Origin: Candidatus Cryptobacteroides avicola
GTDB lineage: Bacteria; Bacteroidota; Bacteroidia; Bacteroidales; UBA932
NCBI GenBank assembly: GCA_017695115.1
Contig: JADILV010000021.1
Span: forward strand, 62,001 to 126,000
Reading direction: 5' to 3'
Length of the DNA stretch: 64,000 nucleotides
Shown here: positions 24,306 to 31,963 of the stretch, one piece after another
How the letters are laid out: every line of letters starts with the position of its first letter
How positions within the stretch are numbered: position 1 is the first letter of the stretch
Notes under the pieces: generated by a model
Told to the model about the DNA's origin: nothing
The model's input: the letters and a program-made list of their open reading frames with translations, nothing else
Databases searched by the model: none
Position numbers and translations under genes: made by a program

Positions 24306-25427
24306 TTATTTTTCAAATTTCCTTTTGATCTTGTTGACCAGAATGTCAGAGTCTTTATAGTGTATTTCCAATTCATTGATTATTACGGCTTCGGCGGATC
24401 TGGCCCATTGGCCGAACTCTTTATCGGGTATAAAGCCTTTTGTGAAATCAAGCAGCAGGCTGAGATCAAATTTGTCTGCAGAGACTCCTGCTCCGCTTTT
24501 CATGGCATCGAAGGCATTGCATTCCTGTTCTATATGGGAAGGTACCATCAGGACGGGTTTTTCAAGGTATATGGCTTCGCAGACAGATTCAAATCCCGCC
24601 GTGCTTGCGTATGCCATGCAGCCGGCCATCTGACGGAGGAATTCCGTGTCATCCAGCGTGTGGAAACTCAGTGTCGGATCTATCTCTGTGACAGGCGTGT
24701 CGGTGTCTTTGTCCCAGAAGAACTTCAGTTTTACTTCCGGGTGGATTTTATGCCAGGCCATGACATCGTCGGCAAATCCCGAATTGAGCATATAGCCATG
24801 GATATAATCTCCTTTTACCGGAACGGTTTCAAGGACTTCCTTTCTCAGGAGCGGAGGTACGACTCGGAGTTTCCTGCTTGGCAAGTCCCTCATTTTTCTG
24901 AAAGAAAGAGCCAGGTATTTGTTGGCCCCTATGGCTGTGACCCGTGTGAAGAAGCGCAGCCATCCGTAGCCTCCGAAAGCCTTGTTGGGCATTATGAAAT
25001 CTTTATGGAGGAAAAGATACTGGTGCCCGATGCATATCTGCGGTACCGGTACTCTGAAGAGCATGTAGGTGAGGCCGGTAAGCAGTTCATAGAAATTCAC
25101 TACGACATCCGCTCCGCAAGAGGCTATGGTCTTGCGGATATAGTTCATACTGCTGATGTATTTGGGAGCTACGGCTATATTGTAGGCTATGCTCTTGACC
25201 ATGTTCGGCTTGCGGTTTGCCGCCGACGGGAGGAAATTGATGCTGAGGAACTGGTGTACGGGGGCCTGCACTCCTTTGGTGAAGAAGTCGGGAAGATGCC
25301 GCGACTTGCTTTTCCCTACGAGGATGCCCACAACCTGGTGCCCGTGCCTGATGAGCATCTTTTCCAAGGTAATCGCCTGTGTAAGATGCCCTCTTCCTTC
25401 TCCCTGCACTATGAACAGATATTTCAT
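24306..25427 (-). CDS. Glycosyltransferase, GT-B fold (MurG/UGT-like)
   Basis: A 373-residue cytoplasmic-face glycosyltransferase-like protein. The ORF track begins upstream; the ATG at 25427 (MKYLFIVQGEGRGHLTQAITLEKMLIRHGHQVVGILVG) gives the typical GT-B N-terminal strand plus glycine-rich loop. The C-terminal donor-site region (MAYASTAGFESVCEAIYLEKPVLMVPSHIEQECNA) is the recognisable nucleotide-sugar binding motif of GT1/GT28-type enzymes. It follows the phosphoesterase gene by 10 bp, the last gene of a three-gene operon with the manC-like gene. Acceptor unknown; a lipid or envelope glycan is likely from the context. The 373 residues fit the family. Confidence 0.8.
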   Translation of the reverse strand: MKYLFIVQGEGRGHLTQAITLEKMLIRHGHQVVGILVGKSKSRHLPDFFTKGVQAPVHQFLSINFLPSAANRKPNMVKSIAYNIAVAPKYISSMNYIRKTIASCGADVVVNFYELLTGLTYMLFRVPVPQICIGHQYLFLHKDFIMPNKAFGGYGWLRFFTRVTAIGANKYLALSFRKMRDLPSRKLRVVPPLLRKEVLETVPVKGDYIHGYMLNSGFADDVMAWHKIHPEVKLKFFWDKDTDTPVTEIDPTLSFHTLDDTEFLRQMAGCMAYASTAGFESVCEAIYLEKPVLMVPSHIEQECNAFDAMKSGAGVSADKFDLSLLLDFTKGFIPDKEFGQWARSAEAVIINELEIHYKDSDILVNKIKRKFEK

Positions 25428-25437
25428 GGCTGACGGT

Positions 25438-26211
25438 TTATTGTTTTGGCGCTTCGAGCAGTCCGGCCCCGAATTCATCCCTGTAGCGCATTATTCTCCA
25501 CGTGCCGTCTTCACTTTCCGTAAGTGCCGACATGGATTCCACCCAGTCTCCGGAATTGAGATACCGTATCCCGTCTATATACCTGTCTTCCGGGTAATGT
25601 ATATGTCCGCAGATGACTCCGTCGCATTTTTTGCTGCGTGCCAGATCTGCAAGCATGGTCTCGAACCCGGAGATGAACGATACGGCCTGTTTTACTTTGT
25701 GCTTGATGGTCTGTGAAAGGGAATAGTACGGTTTGCCGCGTTTCAGCCGGTACCTGTTATAGACGGCATTTGCCCACAGCAGCATGTTGTACCCTTTGTC
25801 TCCCAATACGGCAAGCCACCTCATATTTGCGGTGACACTGTCGAACACATCCCCGTGCGTAATGAAATAGCGCTTCCCGCAACTTTCCAGAATATACTCC
25901 TTTACGATGCTTATATTGGCCAGTCTCAGGGGAGCGATGTTGTCCAGAAAATCATCATGGTTTCCGCGTACGTACACAACATCCGTATCGTCTTCTTCCA
26001 TCATCCTCATTATGGCGTTGAAAAAGCGGGAATAGGATTTCTTCCACCGCCTGCTGTGCCTGTCCAGCTGCCATCCGTCGATAATGTCCCCGTCAAGAAT
26101 GAGCAGGTCGCACGTCAGGCTTTCCAGAAAGACGCTCGCTTCCTCGACTTTCGAGTGGTTCGATCCTATGTGTACGTCTGAAATGACGACTGTCTTATAA
26201 TGGTTTTTCAT
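25438..26211 (-). CDS. Metallophosphoesterase, UDP-2,3-diacylglucosamine diphosphatase-like
   Basis: A 257-residue calcineurin-type phosphoesterase. All metal-binding motifs are present: VISDVHIGSNH, LILDGDIIDGW, VYVRGNHDDF, FITHGDVFD and VICGHIHYPEDR. It resembles the LpxH/LpxH2-like enzymes that hydrolyse a UDP-sugar-lipid pyrophosphate, but the Bacteroidota paralogs paired with a glycosyltransferase are not all LpxH, so the substrate is left open. It has no signal peptide and should be cytoplasmic. It lies between the manC-like gene (45 bp upstream) and the glycosyltransferase (10 bp downstream). Confidence 0.85.
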   Translation of the reverse strand: MKNHYKTVVISDVHIGSNHSKVEEASVFLESLTCDLLILDGDIIDGWQLDRHSRRWKKSYSRFFNAIMRMMEEDDTDVVYVRGNHDDFLDNIAPLRLANISIVKEYILESCGKRYFITHGDVFDSVTANMRWLAVLGDKGYNMLLWANAVYNRYRLKRGKPYYSLSQTIKHKVKQAVSFISGFETMLADLARSKKCDGVICGHIHYPEDRYIDGIRYLNSGDWVESMSALTESEDGTWRIMRYRDEFGAGLLEAPKQ

Positions 26212-26256
26212 GCTATCTCCGTCTATTGGTATCTGTCCGTTTTCTTTCGCCGGTTC

Positions 26257-27306
26257 TCAGGCCGAGAAGTCCTTTATCTTCTGCTCCATGGCGAGGCTGC
26301 ATACCAGAAGCCGTCCCCCCTTGGCCGATACTATGCATTTCTCCAGCCCTTCTACGACCACCGTATCGCTCTCCTGGGCATGGACAATACAGTCCTTGCA
26401 TCCGTATAGTCTTATATCGTGGCCTATGGCGGCATTCCCGTCCGCGTCACGTTCAAGATGTTCCAGAACGGCGCTCCAGTTGCCGAGGTCGCTCCAGCCC
26501 AGATTGTCGGAAATGACATATATGTCGTCCGACTTTTCCATTACGGCATAGTCGATGGAAATCTTTTCACATTGCGGGAACAGTTCTTCAAGTGCCGCAG
26601 ATTCATTGTCTGTATAAAGGTGGGGAGAAAGTCTGTCCATTATTCCCGCAATCTGCGGGGCGTGTTTCCGTATCTGCGCGACTATCGTGCGGACGGTCCA
26701 GATGAAAATACCGGCATTCCAGTAATAATTACCTGACCGGAGGTATTCTACGGCTGTCTCCATATCCGGTTTTTCCTTGAAAGACTGCACTTTGGCTATT
26801 CTGCCCCTGGCATCCCCTTCGGCGCAGATATATCCATATCCGGTTTCAGGGTGATCCGGTACAATGCCTGCAGTGACTATCCTGCTTCCCGCTGCAGAAA
26901 AATCGAGAGCCTTGTATATGAGAGCGTTGAATGCGTCCGTATTGAGGACAAGGGCATCGGCCGGCGTTACTATTATATTTGCGTCAGGATGTCTTTTTGC
27001 GATTTTCCAGCATGCGTATGCAATACATGGGGCCGTATTGCGGGCCTGGGGCTCGGCAAGGACATGATCAGGCAGGATTTCCGGAATCTGTTCCATGACA
27101 GCGGGTACGTAGCGTACTGAAGTCACTACCCAGAAGTTCTTTATGTCACAGACCGGAAGAAACCGGTCGACGGTCATTTGTATGAGGGACTTGCCGGTTC
27201 CGAGTATGTCTATGAACTGCTTGGGCGTTTCCGGTGTACTCAAGGGCCAAAGGCGGCTTCCTATGCCTCCGGCCATTATTACCACATGGGTTTCGGATTT
27301 TTCCAT
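26257..27306 (-). CDS. manC: Mannose-1-phosphate guanylyltransferase-like nucleotidyltransferase
   Basis: A 349-residue sugar-phosphate nucleotidyltransferase making GDP-mannose from mannose-1-phosphate and GTP. The signature HVVIMAGGIGSRLWPLSTPETPKQF at the N terminus, the Asp-containing IIVTPADALVLN and FKEKPD are present, along with YYWNAGIFIW and the KCIVSAKGGRLLVC C-terminal strand. The ATG at 27306 (MEKSETHVV) is chosen because the longer ORF runs through the promoter at 27343-27373. It is the single-domain GMP type without the isomerase domain. First gene of the operon with the phosphoesterase and glycosyltransferase, so GDP-mannose may feed that glycosyltransferase. Confidence 0.9.
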   Translation of the reverse strand: MEKSETHVVIMAGGIGSRLWPLSTPETPKQFIDILGTGKSLIQMTVDRFLPVCDIKNFWVVTSVRYVPAVMEQIPEILPDHVLAEPQARNTAPCIAYACWKIAKRHPDANIIVTPADALVLNTDAFNALIYKALDFSAAGSRIVTAGIVPDHPETGYGYICAEGDARGRIAKVQSFKEKPDMETAVEYLRSGNYYWNAGIFIWTVRTIVAQIRKHAPQIAGIMDRLSPHLYTDNESAALEELFPQCEKISIDYAVMEKSDDIYVISDNLGWSDLGNWSAVLEHLERDADGNAAIGHDIRLYGCKDCIVHAQESDTVVVEGLEKCIVSAKGGRLLVCSLAMEQKIKDFSA

Positions 27307-27342
27307 ATCGGGATATGTTACATAAAAATTCTCTGCAACCTC

Positions 27343-27373
27343 CAAAGTTATAAAAAATAGGCAAAGAGACAAA
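27343..27373 (-). promoter_or_regulatory. Promoter of the manC-phosphoesterase-glycosyltransferase operon
   Basis: On the minus strand TTTG (27370-27373), 19-bp spacer, TAACTTTG (27343-27350), 37 nt before the manC ATG. Confidence 0.7.
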
Positions 27374-27374
27374 A

Positions 27375-27407
27375 AATAAGAAAGACCGGCCCTTGAAAGA
27401 GCCGGTC
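27375..27407 (-). terminator. Terminator of the DUF4251-DUF4136-OMP operon
   Basis: GACCGGC-ccttgaaaga-GCCGGTC (27384-27407). On the minus strand it is followed by TTTCTTATTTTTTG. It lies 49 bp past the OMP stop and overlaps the manC promoter region at its -33 edge. Confidence 0.8.
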
Positions 27408-27456
27408 CAGAGTGTCTTTCTTCGGAAAGACGGATTGTATGATGCCCAATGTACTG

Positions 27457-28071
27457 TCAGAAAGATACTCCGAGCTTGAACCCTGCATTGTTTATACCGT
27501 TAAGGCCGAAAGCCTCGCTGCGGTTGGTCGCATAACTGTAATAGACCGCCAGTTGGAACCCGAAGTTGCTTTTGTAGAACGGGTGCCAGGTGAAGCCTAT
27601 TTCAGGCGAGATGTAGAACCCCCATTGCGAGTCGCGTGCCGCGATAGTAGGGTAGTACGTGTATTCTCTGGAATAATTGGCTCCCACTTTGGCTTCGGCG
27701 TACGGCTGGAAAGTCTTCCAACCGAGCCTGTATCTCAGTGTCGCTCCGAACGGCAGCTGGAACAGTGAATTGTTGGCGTCTGTCGTCAGCGCCGAACCGT
27801 CAGGGTACACAGTGGTATGGCGGGGTATATATTCATTGTTTGTATTGTAGCTTAAAAAAGCTCCTGCAGCAATCCTCGGCAGTATATAGTAACCTCCTTC
27901 CGCATACGCACCCCAGCCGCTGGCATTCTTTACGAAGCCGTTGCCGAAAGTCCCGTTGAACTGCCATCCTGCGTCTATGTAGAATCTCCTGCCAGGCTGG
28001 GCTTCAGCCACGATGCCGCCGCCCAGTGCGAGTATTGCAGCTACTGCTATATATCTTAACATGTTCTTCAT
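27457..28071 (-). CDS. Outer-membrane beta-barrel protein
   Basis: A 204-residue small barrel. Signal peptide MLRYIAVAAILALGGGIVAEA precedes QPGRRFYIDAGWQFNGTFG; the rest is alternating amphipathic strands (GAYAEGGYYILPRIAAGAFLSY, GATLRYRLGWKTFQPYAEAKVG, ISPEIGFTWHPF, FGFQLAVYYSYA) ending with NAGFKLGVSF, a typical C-terminal aromatic strand. It fits the OmpA-like/porin-family small barrels of Bacteroidota. It is 12 bp after the DUF4136 lipoprotein gene and last in the operon. Function not predictable beyond an envelope protein. Confidence 0.8.
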   Translation of the reverse strand: MKNMLRYIAVAAILALGGGIVAEAQPGRRFYIDAGWQFNGTFGNGFVKNASGWGAYAEGGYYILPRIAAGAFLSYNTNNEYIPRHTTVYPDGSALTTDANNSLFQLPFGATLRYRLGWKTFQPYAEAKVGANYSREYTYYPTIAARDSQWGFYISPEIGFTWHPFYKSNFGFQLAVYYSYATNRSEAFGLNGINNAGFKLGVSF

Positions 28072-28083
28072 AAATCTGTCCTC

Positions 28084-28755
28084 CTATCTGCCCAAATATT
28101 CTGACTGTATGAAAGACTGTTCGATAGCCCTTGTAAAACGGGCAGAGTCTTCCCTGTTGTTGCCTATGTTGCCGTCAATGAAACTGTTCCATACTACAGG
28201 AAGAGGCTTGTCATCTCCGGTCTCTGCCGTAAGGTCGACCATTTCGGTAAGCAGTGAATGTGTCGAATAACTGTAGGTTACAGGGAATGAATAGCCCCAG
28301 TGCCCCCAGCTTCCCCAATATCCTGGATACCAGTACCCGGGATATGTGCTCCACCAATACGAAGTCGACGGAACGAATGCCGTAAAGTAGGAAGTCGATA
28401 CTATATATGAAATCTGGATGCCAAGGTCCGCCTCAGGGTCACCCTGGACTTCCTGATCAAGGTCGGAATCCAGTTTTCCGGTATCTACATAGGTATATCC
28501 GAGTTCTTCCATCCTGTCGATATACTGGTTCCTTACGGTCTTTCCCCAGTCATTCAGGAACATGCTGCCGTTGTCGCCGTCTATTGCAAGCAGACTGTCG
28601 GCTACCGTAAATGTTTCGTAGCCCGAAAAGTCGCTGACATCTTCACTGTGGGCGGTGTATACCAGATATTCACCGTCGAAGTCAGATGCCGAAGGCTCTT
28701 TCTGGCATGCTGCAGCCAGTACCAGAGCCGTTGCTATCAGTAAATATTTTTTCAT
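28084..28755 (-). CDS. DUF4136 lipoprotein
   Basis: A 223-residue lipoprotein (MKKYLLIATALVLAAAC, lipobox Cys 17) of the DUF4136 family of small envelope proteins. The ATG at 28755 is preceded by AAGGAGAAGATC, a good ribosome-binding sequence that decides against the longer ORF start. The body has the family-type YETFTVADS and the later ISYIVSTSYF segments, and a striking Tyr/Trp/Gly-rich stretch (WWSTYPGYWYPGYWGSWGHWGY). It is placed between the DUF4251 gene (27 bp) and the barrel gene (12 bp). Role unknown; a periplasmic or outer-membrane inner-leaflet position is likely. Confidence 0.85.
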   Translation of the reverse strand: MKKYLLIATALVLAAACQKEPSASDFDGEYLVYTAHSEDVSDFSGYETFTVADSLLAIDGDNGSMFLNDWGKTVRNQYIDRMEELGYTYVDTGKLDSDLDQEVQGDPEADLGIQISYIVSTSYFTAFVPSTSYWWSTYPGYWYPGYWGSWGHWGYSFPVTYSYSTHSLLTEMVDLTAETGDDKPLPVVWNSFIDGNIGNNREDSARFTRAIEQSFIQSEYLGR

Positions 28756-28782
28756 GATCTTCTCCTTTCTTGAAATTTTCAA

Positions 28783-29379
28783 CTATAATGACATCCCTTC
28801 GAATGTACGTGACAGTTCATAAGGGACGAGTTTGCCTTCAAGGCGTAGTGTCTGTGAATTGAAGTTAGGTGAAATGATGGCGTATGCCTCATCCGAGCCT
28901 GGAAAAAGCGATATGTCCAGCTGTGCGCTGATCCCTATGCCGGTAATGTTCATTACTATACGGACAAGGCCTTTCTTGTTGACACTGACATCCATTCCGG
29001 TTATCCTGCCGTTGACTGTGATGCCGCCCAGACCGTTGGGGCCTGAGATAAAGCTGTTCGGTGAAATCTGTACGACCCCTCTTTCACCATTGACGGAAAT
29101 GAAATTGGTCGTGGAATTGACATAGATACGGGTTCCGCGTTTGAAGGTGATGGCATCGGCTTCTATCACGAATGATTTCTTGCCGATAGCTGACCATGCC
29201 TGCTGCCATAGCAGCGAATCCGTTGCCTCCTGCTGCTTTATTTCAGGAGCCCTTCTCTGCTGGAACTCAGCCATATCGTTTTTCCACTGGTCAATCCTTT
29301 CCTGTAGGGTCGTTTTGTCTTGCGCCGCTCCTGCCAGACATGCGGACAGGAGAATCAGCATTGAAATAAAACGTCTCAT
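28783..29379 (-). CDS. DUF4251 secreted protein
   Basis: A 198-residue secreted protein of the DUF4251 family. The ORF track starts at a TTG; the ATG at 29379 (MRRFISMLILLSACLAGAAQ) is used. It could be read either as a signal peptide cut after AGA or as a lipobox (LSAC). The family core FVIEADAITFKRGTRIYVNSTTNFISVNGERGVVQI and the small-residue-rich beta strands are evident. First gene of the operon with DUF4136 and the barrel protein, suggesting a shared envelope-stress or surface role. No catalytic motif is visible. Confidence 0.85.
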   Translation of the reverse strand: MRRFISMLILLSACLAGAAQDKTTLQERIDQWKNDMAEFQQRRAPEIKQQEATDSLLWQQAWSAIGKKSFVIEADAITFKRGTRIYVNSTTNFISVNGERGVVQISPNSFISGPNGLGGITVNGRITGMDVSVNKKGLVRIVMNITGIGISAQLDISLFPGSDEAYAIISPNFNSQTLRLEGKLVPYELSRTFEGMSL

Positions 29380-29406
29380 AATCAATCTCCTTTGTTAATT
29401 TGATCC

Positions 29407-29564
29407 GTTCCGTTTTTTCCGGAACGCCAATATATAAACAACGCTTGTGCCATAACCTTGCATGCGGTCTCCGGCCAAACTTGCAGAATCGCCGGATAAA
29501 GCGATTCTGCGGATGAATACCGTATATAGACTGACAGACCGCCTCCCACTGGAAACGGTCTGTC
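29407..29564. other. Intergenic region with three hairpins
   Basis: Between the glycerophosphodiesterase and DUF4251 genes (both minus) there are GTTCCG/CGGAAC (29407-29425), a perfect 10-bp GCAGAATCGC/GCGATTCTGC stem (29483-29510) and GACAGACCG/CGGTCTGTC (29533-29564). The last may terminate the phosphodiesterase transcript, though without a T-run. No TAnnTTTG box for the DUF4251 operon was found, and no ORF is convincing. Confidence 0.4.
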
Positions 29565-29591
29565 AAAATGTCGTATGTCGTTGTCTGCAGG

Positions 29592-30422
29592 TTACCTGCC
29601 TGTCACGGCTTTCCTTTCGCGCTCTCCGAGCAGAGTCCTGGCAAGAGCCGGTTCATCGGTCGTAAGCATGTCTGTTCCGAGACGGAACATGTCGTTCATG
29701 TCGTTTTCTTTGTCTACCGTCCAGGCGTTGACGCTCATCCCGTGTTCTTTTGCCGATTTGATCCAGTCCGGATTTTTGGAAAGGGCAGAGTAGTGGTAGT
29801 CTATGCCGCTTATGCCGAAACCGTTGAGTTCTTCAGGGCTTATGTCCCCGCCCAGATACTGGACAGTATATCCCGGCATGGTCAGGGCAAGGCGTTTGCA
29901 GATATTCAGGCTGAATGAGATGAATACCACCCTGTCAGGAGAGTCCAGACCGTATTCCTTGAGCTTTTCTGCAGTCAGGTCCACAAGCCTGTCTTCTATT
30001 TCAGGTGTAGAATGTTTCTTCAGTTCGTATACCATTACTGTTCCCGGGCATTCCTTTACCTGTCTGAGGTAATCGTCGATGGTCGGTATGGGTTCTCCGT
30101 TGGCCAGTTTCACATCCTTGAATTCTTCGTATGGTGTCTGGTCTATGACTTTGCCGTCGATCATGCTGTCGTGATATACGAGGAGCACTTCATCGGAGGT
30201 CATGTTGACATCGAATTCGCTTCCCCAGAAACCGGCTTTCTGTGCGCATTTCAACGCTGCAAGCGAGTTCTTTGCATGGCCGGCCTCTTCACAGTTCCAG
30301 TAGCCGCGGTGAGCCACTACCGCAATCTTTCCGTCCGGCTGGTCCTGGCAGGATGCAGATAAGGCGGAAAACAGCATCAGTGCCGCAAACGGCCCTGACA
30401 GGAGTTTTGGAAAAACATTCAT
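29592..30422 (-). CDS. Glycerophosphodiester phosphodiesterase, secreted
   Basis: A 276-residue GDPD-family enzyme that cleaves glycerophosphodiesters to glycerol-3-phosphate and an alcohol. The ATG at 30422 gives a signal (MNVFPKLLSGPFAALMLFSALSASC, possible lipobox Cys). The catalytic set is intact: VAHRGYWNC (His/Arg), GSEFDVNMTSDEVLLVYHDSMIDG (Glu/Asp and His), then VMVYELKKH and the C-terminal VNAWTVD and GTDMLTTDEP. The upstream ORF extension is rejected because it has no signal before it. It is a single gene with a weak -7 box at 30466-30473, divergent from pgi. Confidence 0.92.
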   Translation of the reverse strand: MNVFPKLLSGPFAALMLFSALSASCQDQPDGKIAVVAHRGYWNCEEAGHAKNSLAALKCAQKAGFWGSEFDVNMTSDEVLLVYHDSMIDGKVIDQTPYEEFKDVKLANGEPIPTIDDYLRQVKECPGTVMVYELKKHSTPEIEDRLVDLTAEKLKEYGLDSPDRVVFISFSLNICKRLALTMPGYTVQYLGGDISPEELNGFGISGIDYHYSALSKNPDWIKSAKEHGMSVNAWTVDKENDMNDMFRLGTDMLTTDEPALARTLLGERERKAVTGR

Positions 30423-30465
30423 ATAATATGATTTTTTAATGGTAACATTTTCTTGCAAAACCTGA

Positions 30466-30473
30466 CAAATTTA
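30466..30473 (-). promoter_or_regulatory. Putative -7 box for the glycerophosphodiesterase
   Basis: Minus-strand TAAATTTG fits TAnnTTTG, 43 nt before the ATG. No clear -33 partner. Confidence 0.4.
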
Positions 30474-30517
30474 GAAATATTTGATATAAAGTCATGCTGT
30501 TTTCTGGTAAAAAACGT

Positions 30518-30526
30518 TAATTTTGC
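30518..30526 (+). promoter_or_regulatory. Putative -7 box for pgi
   Basis: TAATTTTGC fits TAnnTTTGC, 39 nt before the pgi ATG. The -33 position is only loosely T-rich (TTTTCTGG). Confidence 0.5.
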
Positions 30527-30565
30527 GTCCGGTTAAAACGGCAATAAGTTAATTCCTATATAATT

Positions 30566-31909
30566 ATGGTAAAAGTGAATCTTGGAGGTTGCAGCTCCTT
30601 TGTAAAAGATGCAGAATACAAGGAATATGTAGAAAAAGCCCTGTCCGCTCTGGATGTACTTGAGAACGAGACCGGGGCAGGCAATGATTTTCTCGGATGG
30701 AAGCATCTTCCGACCACGACTCCGGAGAGCCTTGTCGCAGAGTGCGAATCCGTAAGGGACAGCTGGAAAGGCAAAGGCGTGGATCTGGTTGTCGTAATAG
30801 GCATCGGCGGATCATATCTCGGTGCAAAATGTGCTGTCGAGGCCCTTTCCCACAGCTTTGCAAAACAGCTTTCAGGGAAAAAGGACGCTCCGGAAATCGT
30901 CTTCGCAGGCCATAACCTGTCTGAAGAATACATCTGCGAACTGATGGATCTTATGCAGCAGAGGAATACTGCTGCCGTAGTAATTTCGAAATCAGGTACC
31001 ACTACTGAGCCGGCCATTGCTTTCAGGCTTGTAAAACAGTATCTTGAGAAGACATACGGGGCAAAAGAAGCTGCTGAGCGCATTGTCGCTGTCACTGACG
31101 CTCACAGAGGTGCGCTCAAATCTCTTGCGACCCAGGAAGGATACAGGACTTTCGTAATCGAGGATAATGTCGGAGGCCGTTTTTCCGTCCTTACACCAGT
31201 GGGTATCCTTCCGATAGTACTTGCCGGATTCGATATGAGGGCAATGCTTGAAGGGGCTGCCGAAATGGAGCGCGAGTGTGCAAAGCGCAGTGCCGGAAAC
31301 CCTGCCGTTGAATATGCGGCCATGCGTAACCTTCTGTATGGCAAAGGAAAGAAGATCGAGATACTTGTTTCCTACAATCCTAAGCTCCAGTATCTTGGTG
31401 AGTGGTGGAAACAGCTTTACGGCGAGTCTGAAGGAAAGGACGGCAAGGGAATCTTCCCGGCATCGGTAAGTTTCACTACAGACCTTCATTCCATGGGCCA
31501 GTATATCCAGGACGGCGAAAGGACACTGATGGAGACTGTTGTTACAGTGGAAAAGAGTAACAGGAGCATGACCATCTCCGATGACCCTCAGAATCTGGAT
31601 GGCCTTAACTTCCTGACAGGAAAACACGTAGAGGAGTGCAACGCAATGGCTGAACTCGGGACGAAACTTGCCCATATTGACGGTGGCGTTCCTCAGCTGT
31701 CCGTGTCTGTGGAGAAAATCGACGAGTTCAATCTCGGCGGTCTGTTCTACTTCTTCGAGAAGGCTTGCGGAATCAGTGCGTATATCCTTGGCGTGAATCC
31801 GTTCGACCAGCCTGGTGTCGAGGCCTACAAGAAGAACATGTTCGCCCTGCTCGGAAAACCTGGCTACGAGGAACAGGCCAAGGCCCTTCATCAGAGGCTC
31901 GGCAAATAG
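30566..31909 (+). CDS. pgi: Glucose-6-phosphate isomerase
   Basis: Interconverts glucose-6-phosphate and fructose-6-phosphate. The 447-residue length is that of the short bacterial form. The sugar-phosphate binding segments VVVIGIGGSYLGAKC and VISKSGTTTEPAIAF, the PGI signature EDNVGGRFSVLTPVG and the C-terminal GVNPFDQPGVEAYKKNM block are all present. Start ATG at 30566 (MVKVNLGGCSSF). The gene stands alone, followed by a strong bidirectional terminator shared with the convergent cyuA-like gene. Confidence 0.96.
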   Translation: MVKVNLGGCSSFVKDAEYKEYVEKALSALDVLENETGAGNDFLGWKHLPTTTPESLVAECESVRDSWKGKGVDLVVVIGIGGSYLGAKCAVEALSHSFAKQLSGKKDAPEIVFAGHNLSEEYICELMDLMQQRNTAAVVISKSGTTTEPAIAFRLVKQYLEKTYGAKEAAERIVAVTDAHRGALKSLATQEGYRTFVIEDNVGGRFSVLTPVGILPIVLAGFDMRAMLEGAAEMERECAKRSAGNPAVEYAAMRNLLYGKGKKIEILVSYNPKLQYLGEWWKQLYGESEGKDGKGIFPASVSFTTDLHSMGQYIQDGERTLMETVVTVEKSNRSMTISDDPQNLDGLNFLTGKHVEECNAMAELGTKLAHIDGGVPQLSVSVEKIDEFNLGGLFYFFEKACGISAYILGVNPFDQPGVEAYKKNMFALLGKPGYEEQAKALHQRLGK

Positions 31910-31931
31910 TCCCGGCATTCCGATGCAAAAT

Positions 31932-31963
31932 AGAAAATCCCAGGTCTGTGCCTGGGATTTTCT
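31932..31963. terminator. Bidirectional terminator between pgi and the CyuA-like gene
   Basis: AGAAAATCCCAGG-tctgtg-CCTGGGATTTTCT, a perfect 13-bp stem with A/T flanks for both directions. Its right arm overlaps the stop codon of the minus-strand gene (TAG at 31962-31964). Confidence 0.85.

Noticed and set aside
24231-25433. 400-residue plus-strand ORF
   Set aside because: It is the antisense shadow of the glycosyltransferase gene, whose minus-strand product has clear GT-B motifs; the plus frame has no family pattern and runs past a tRNA promoter.
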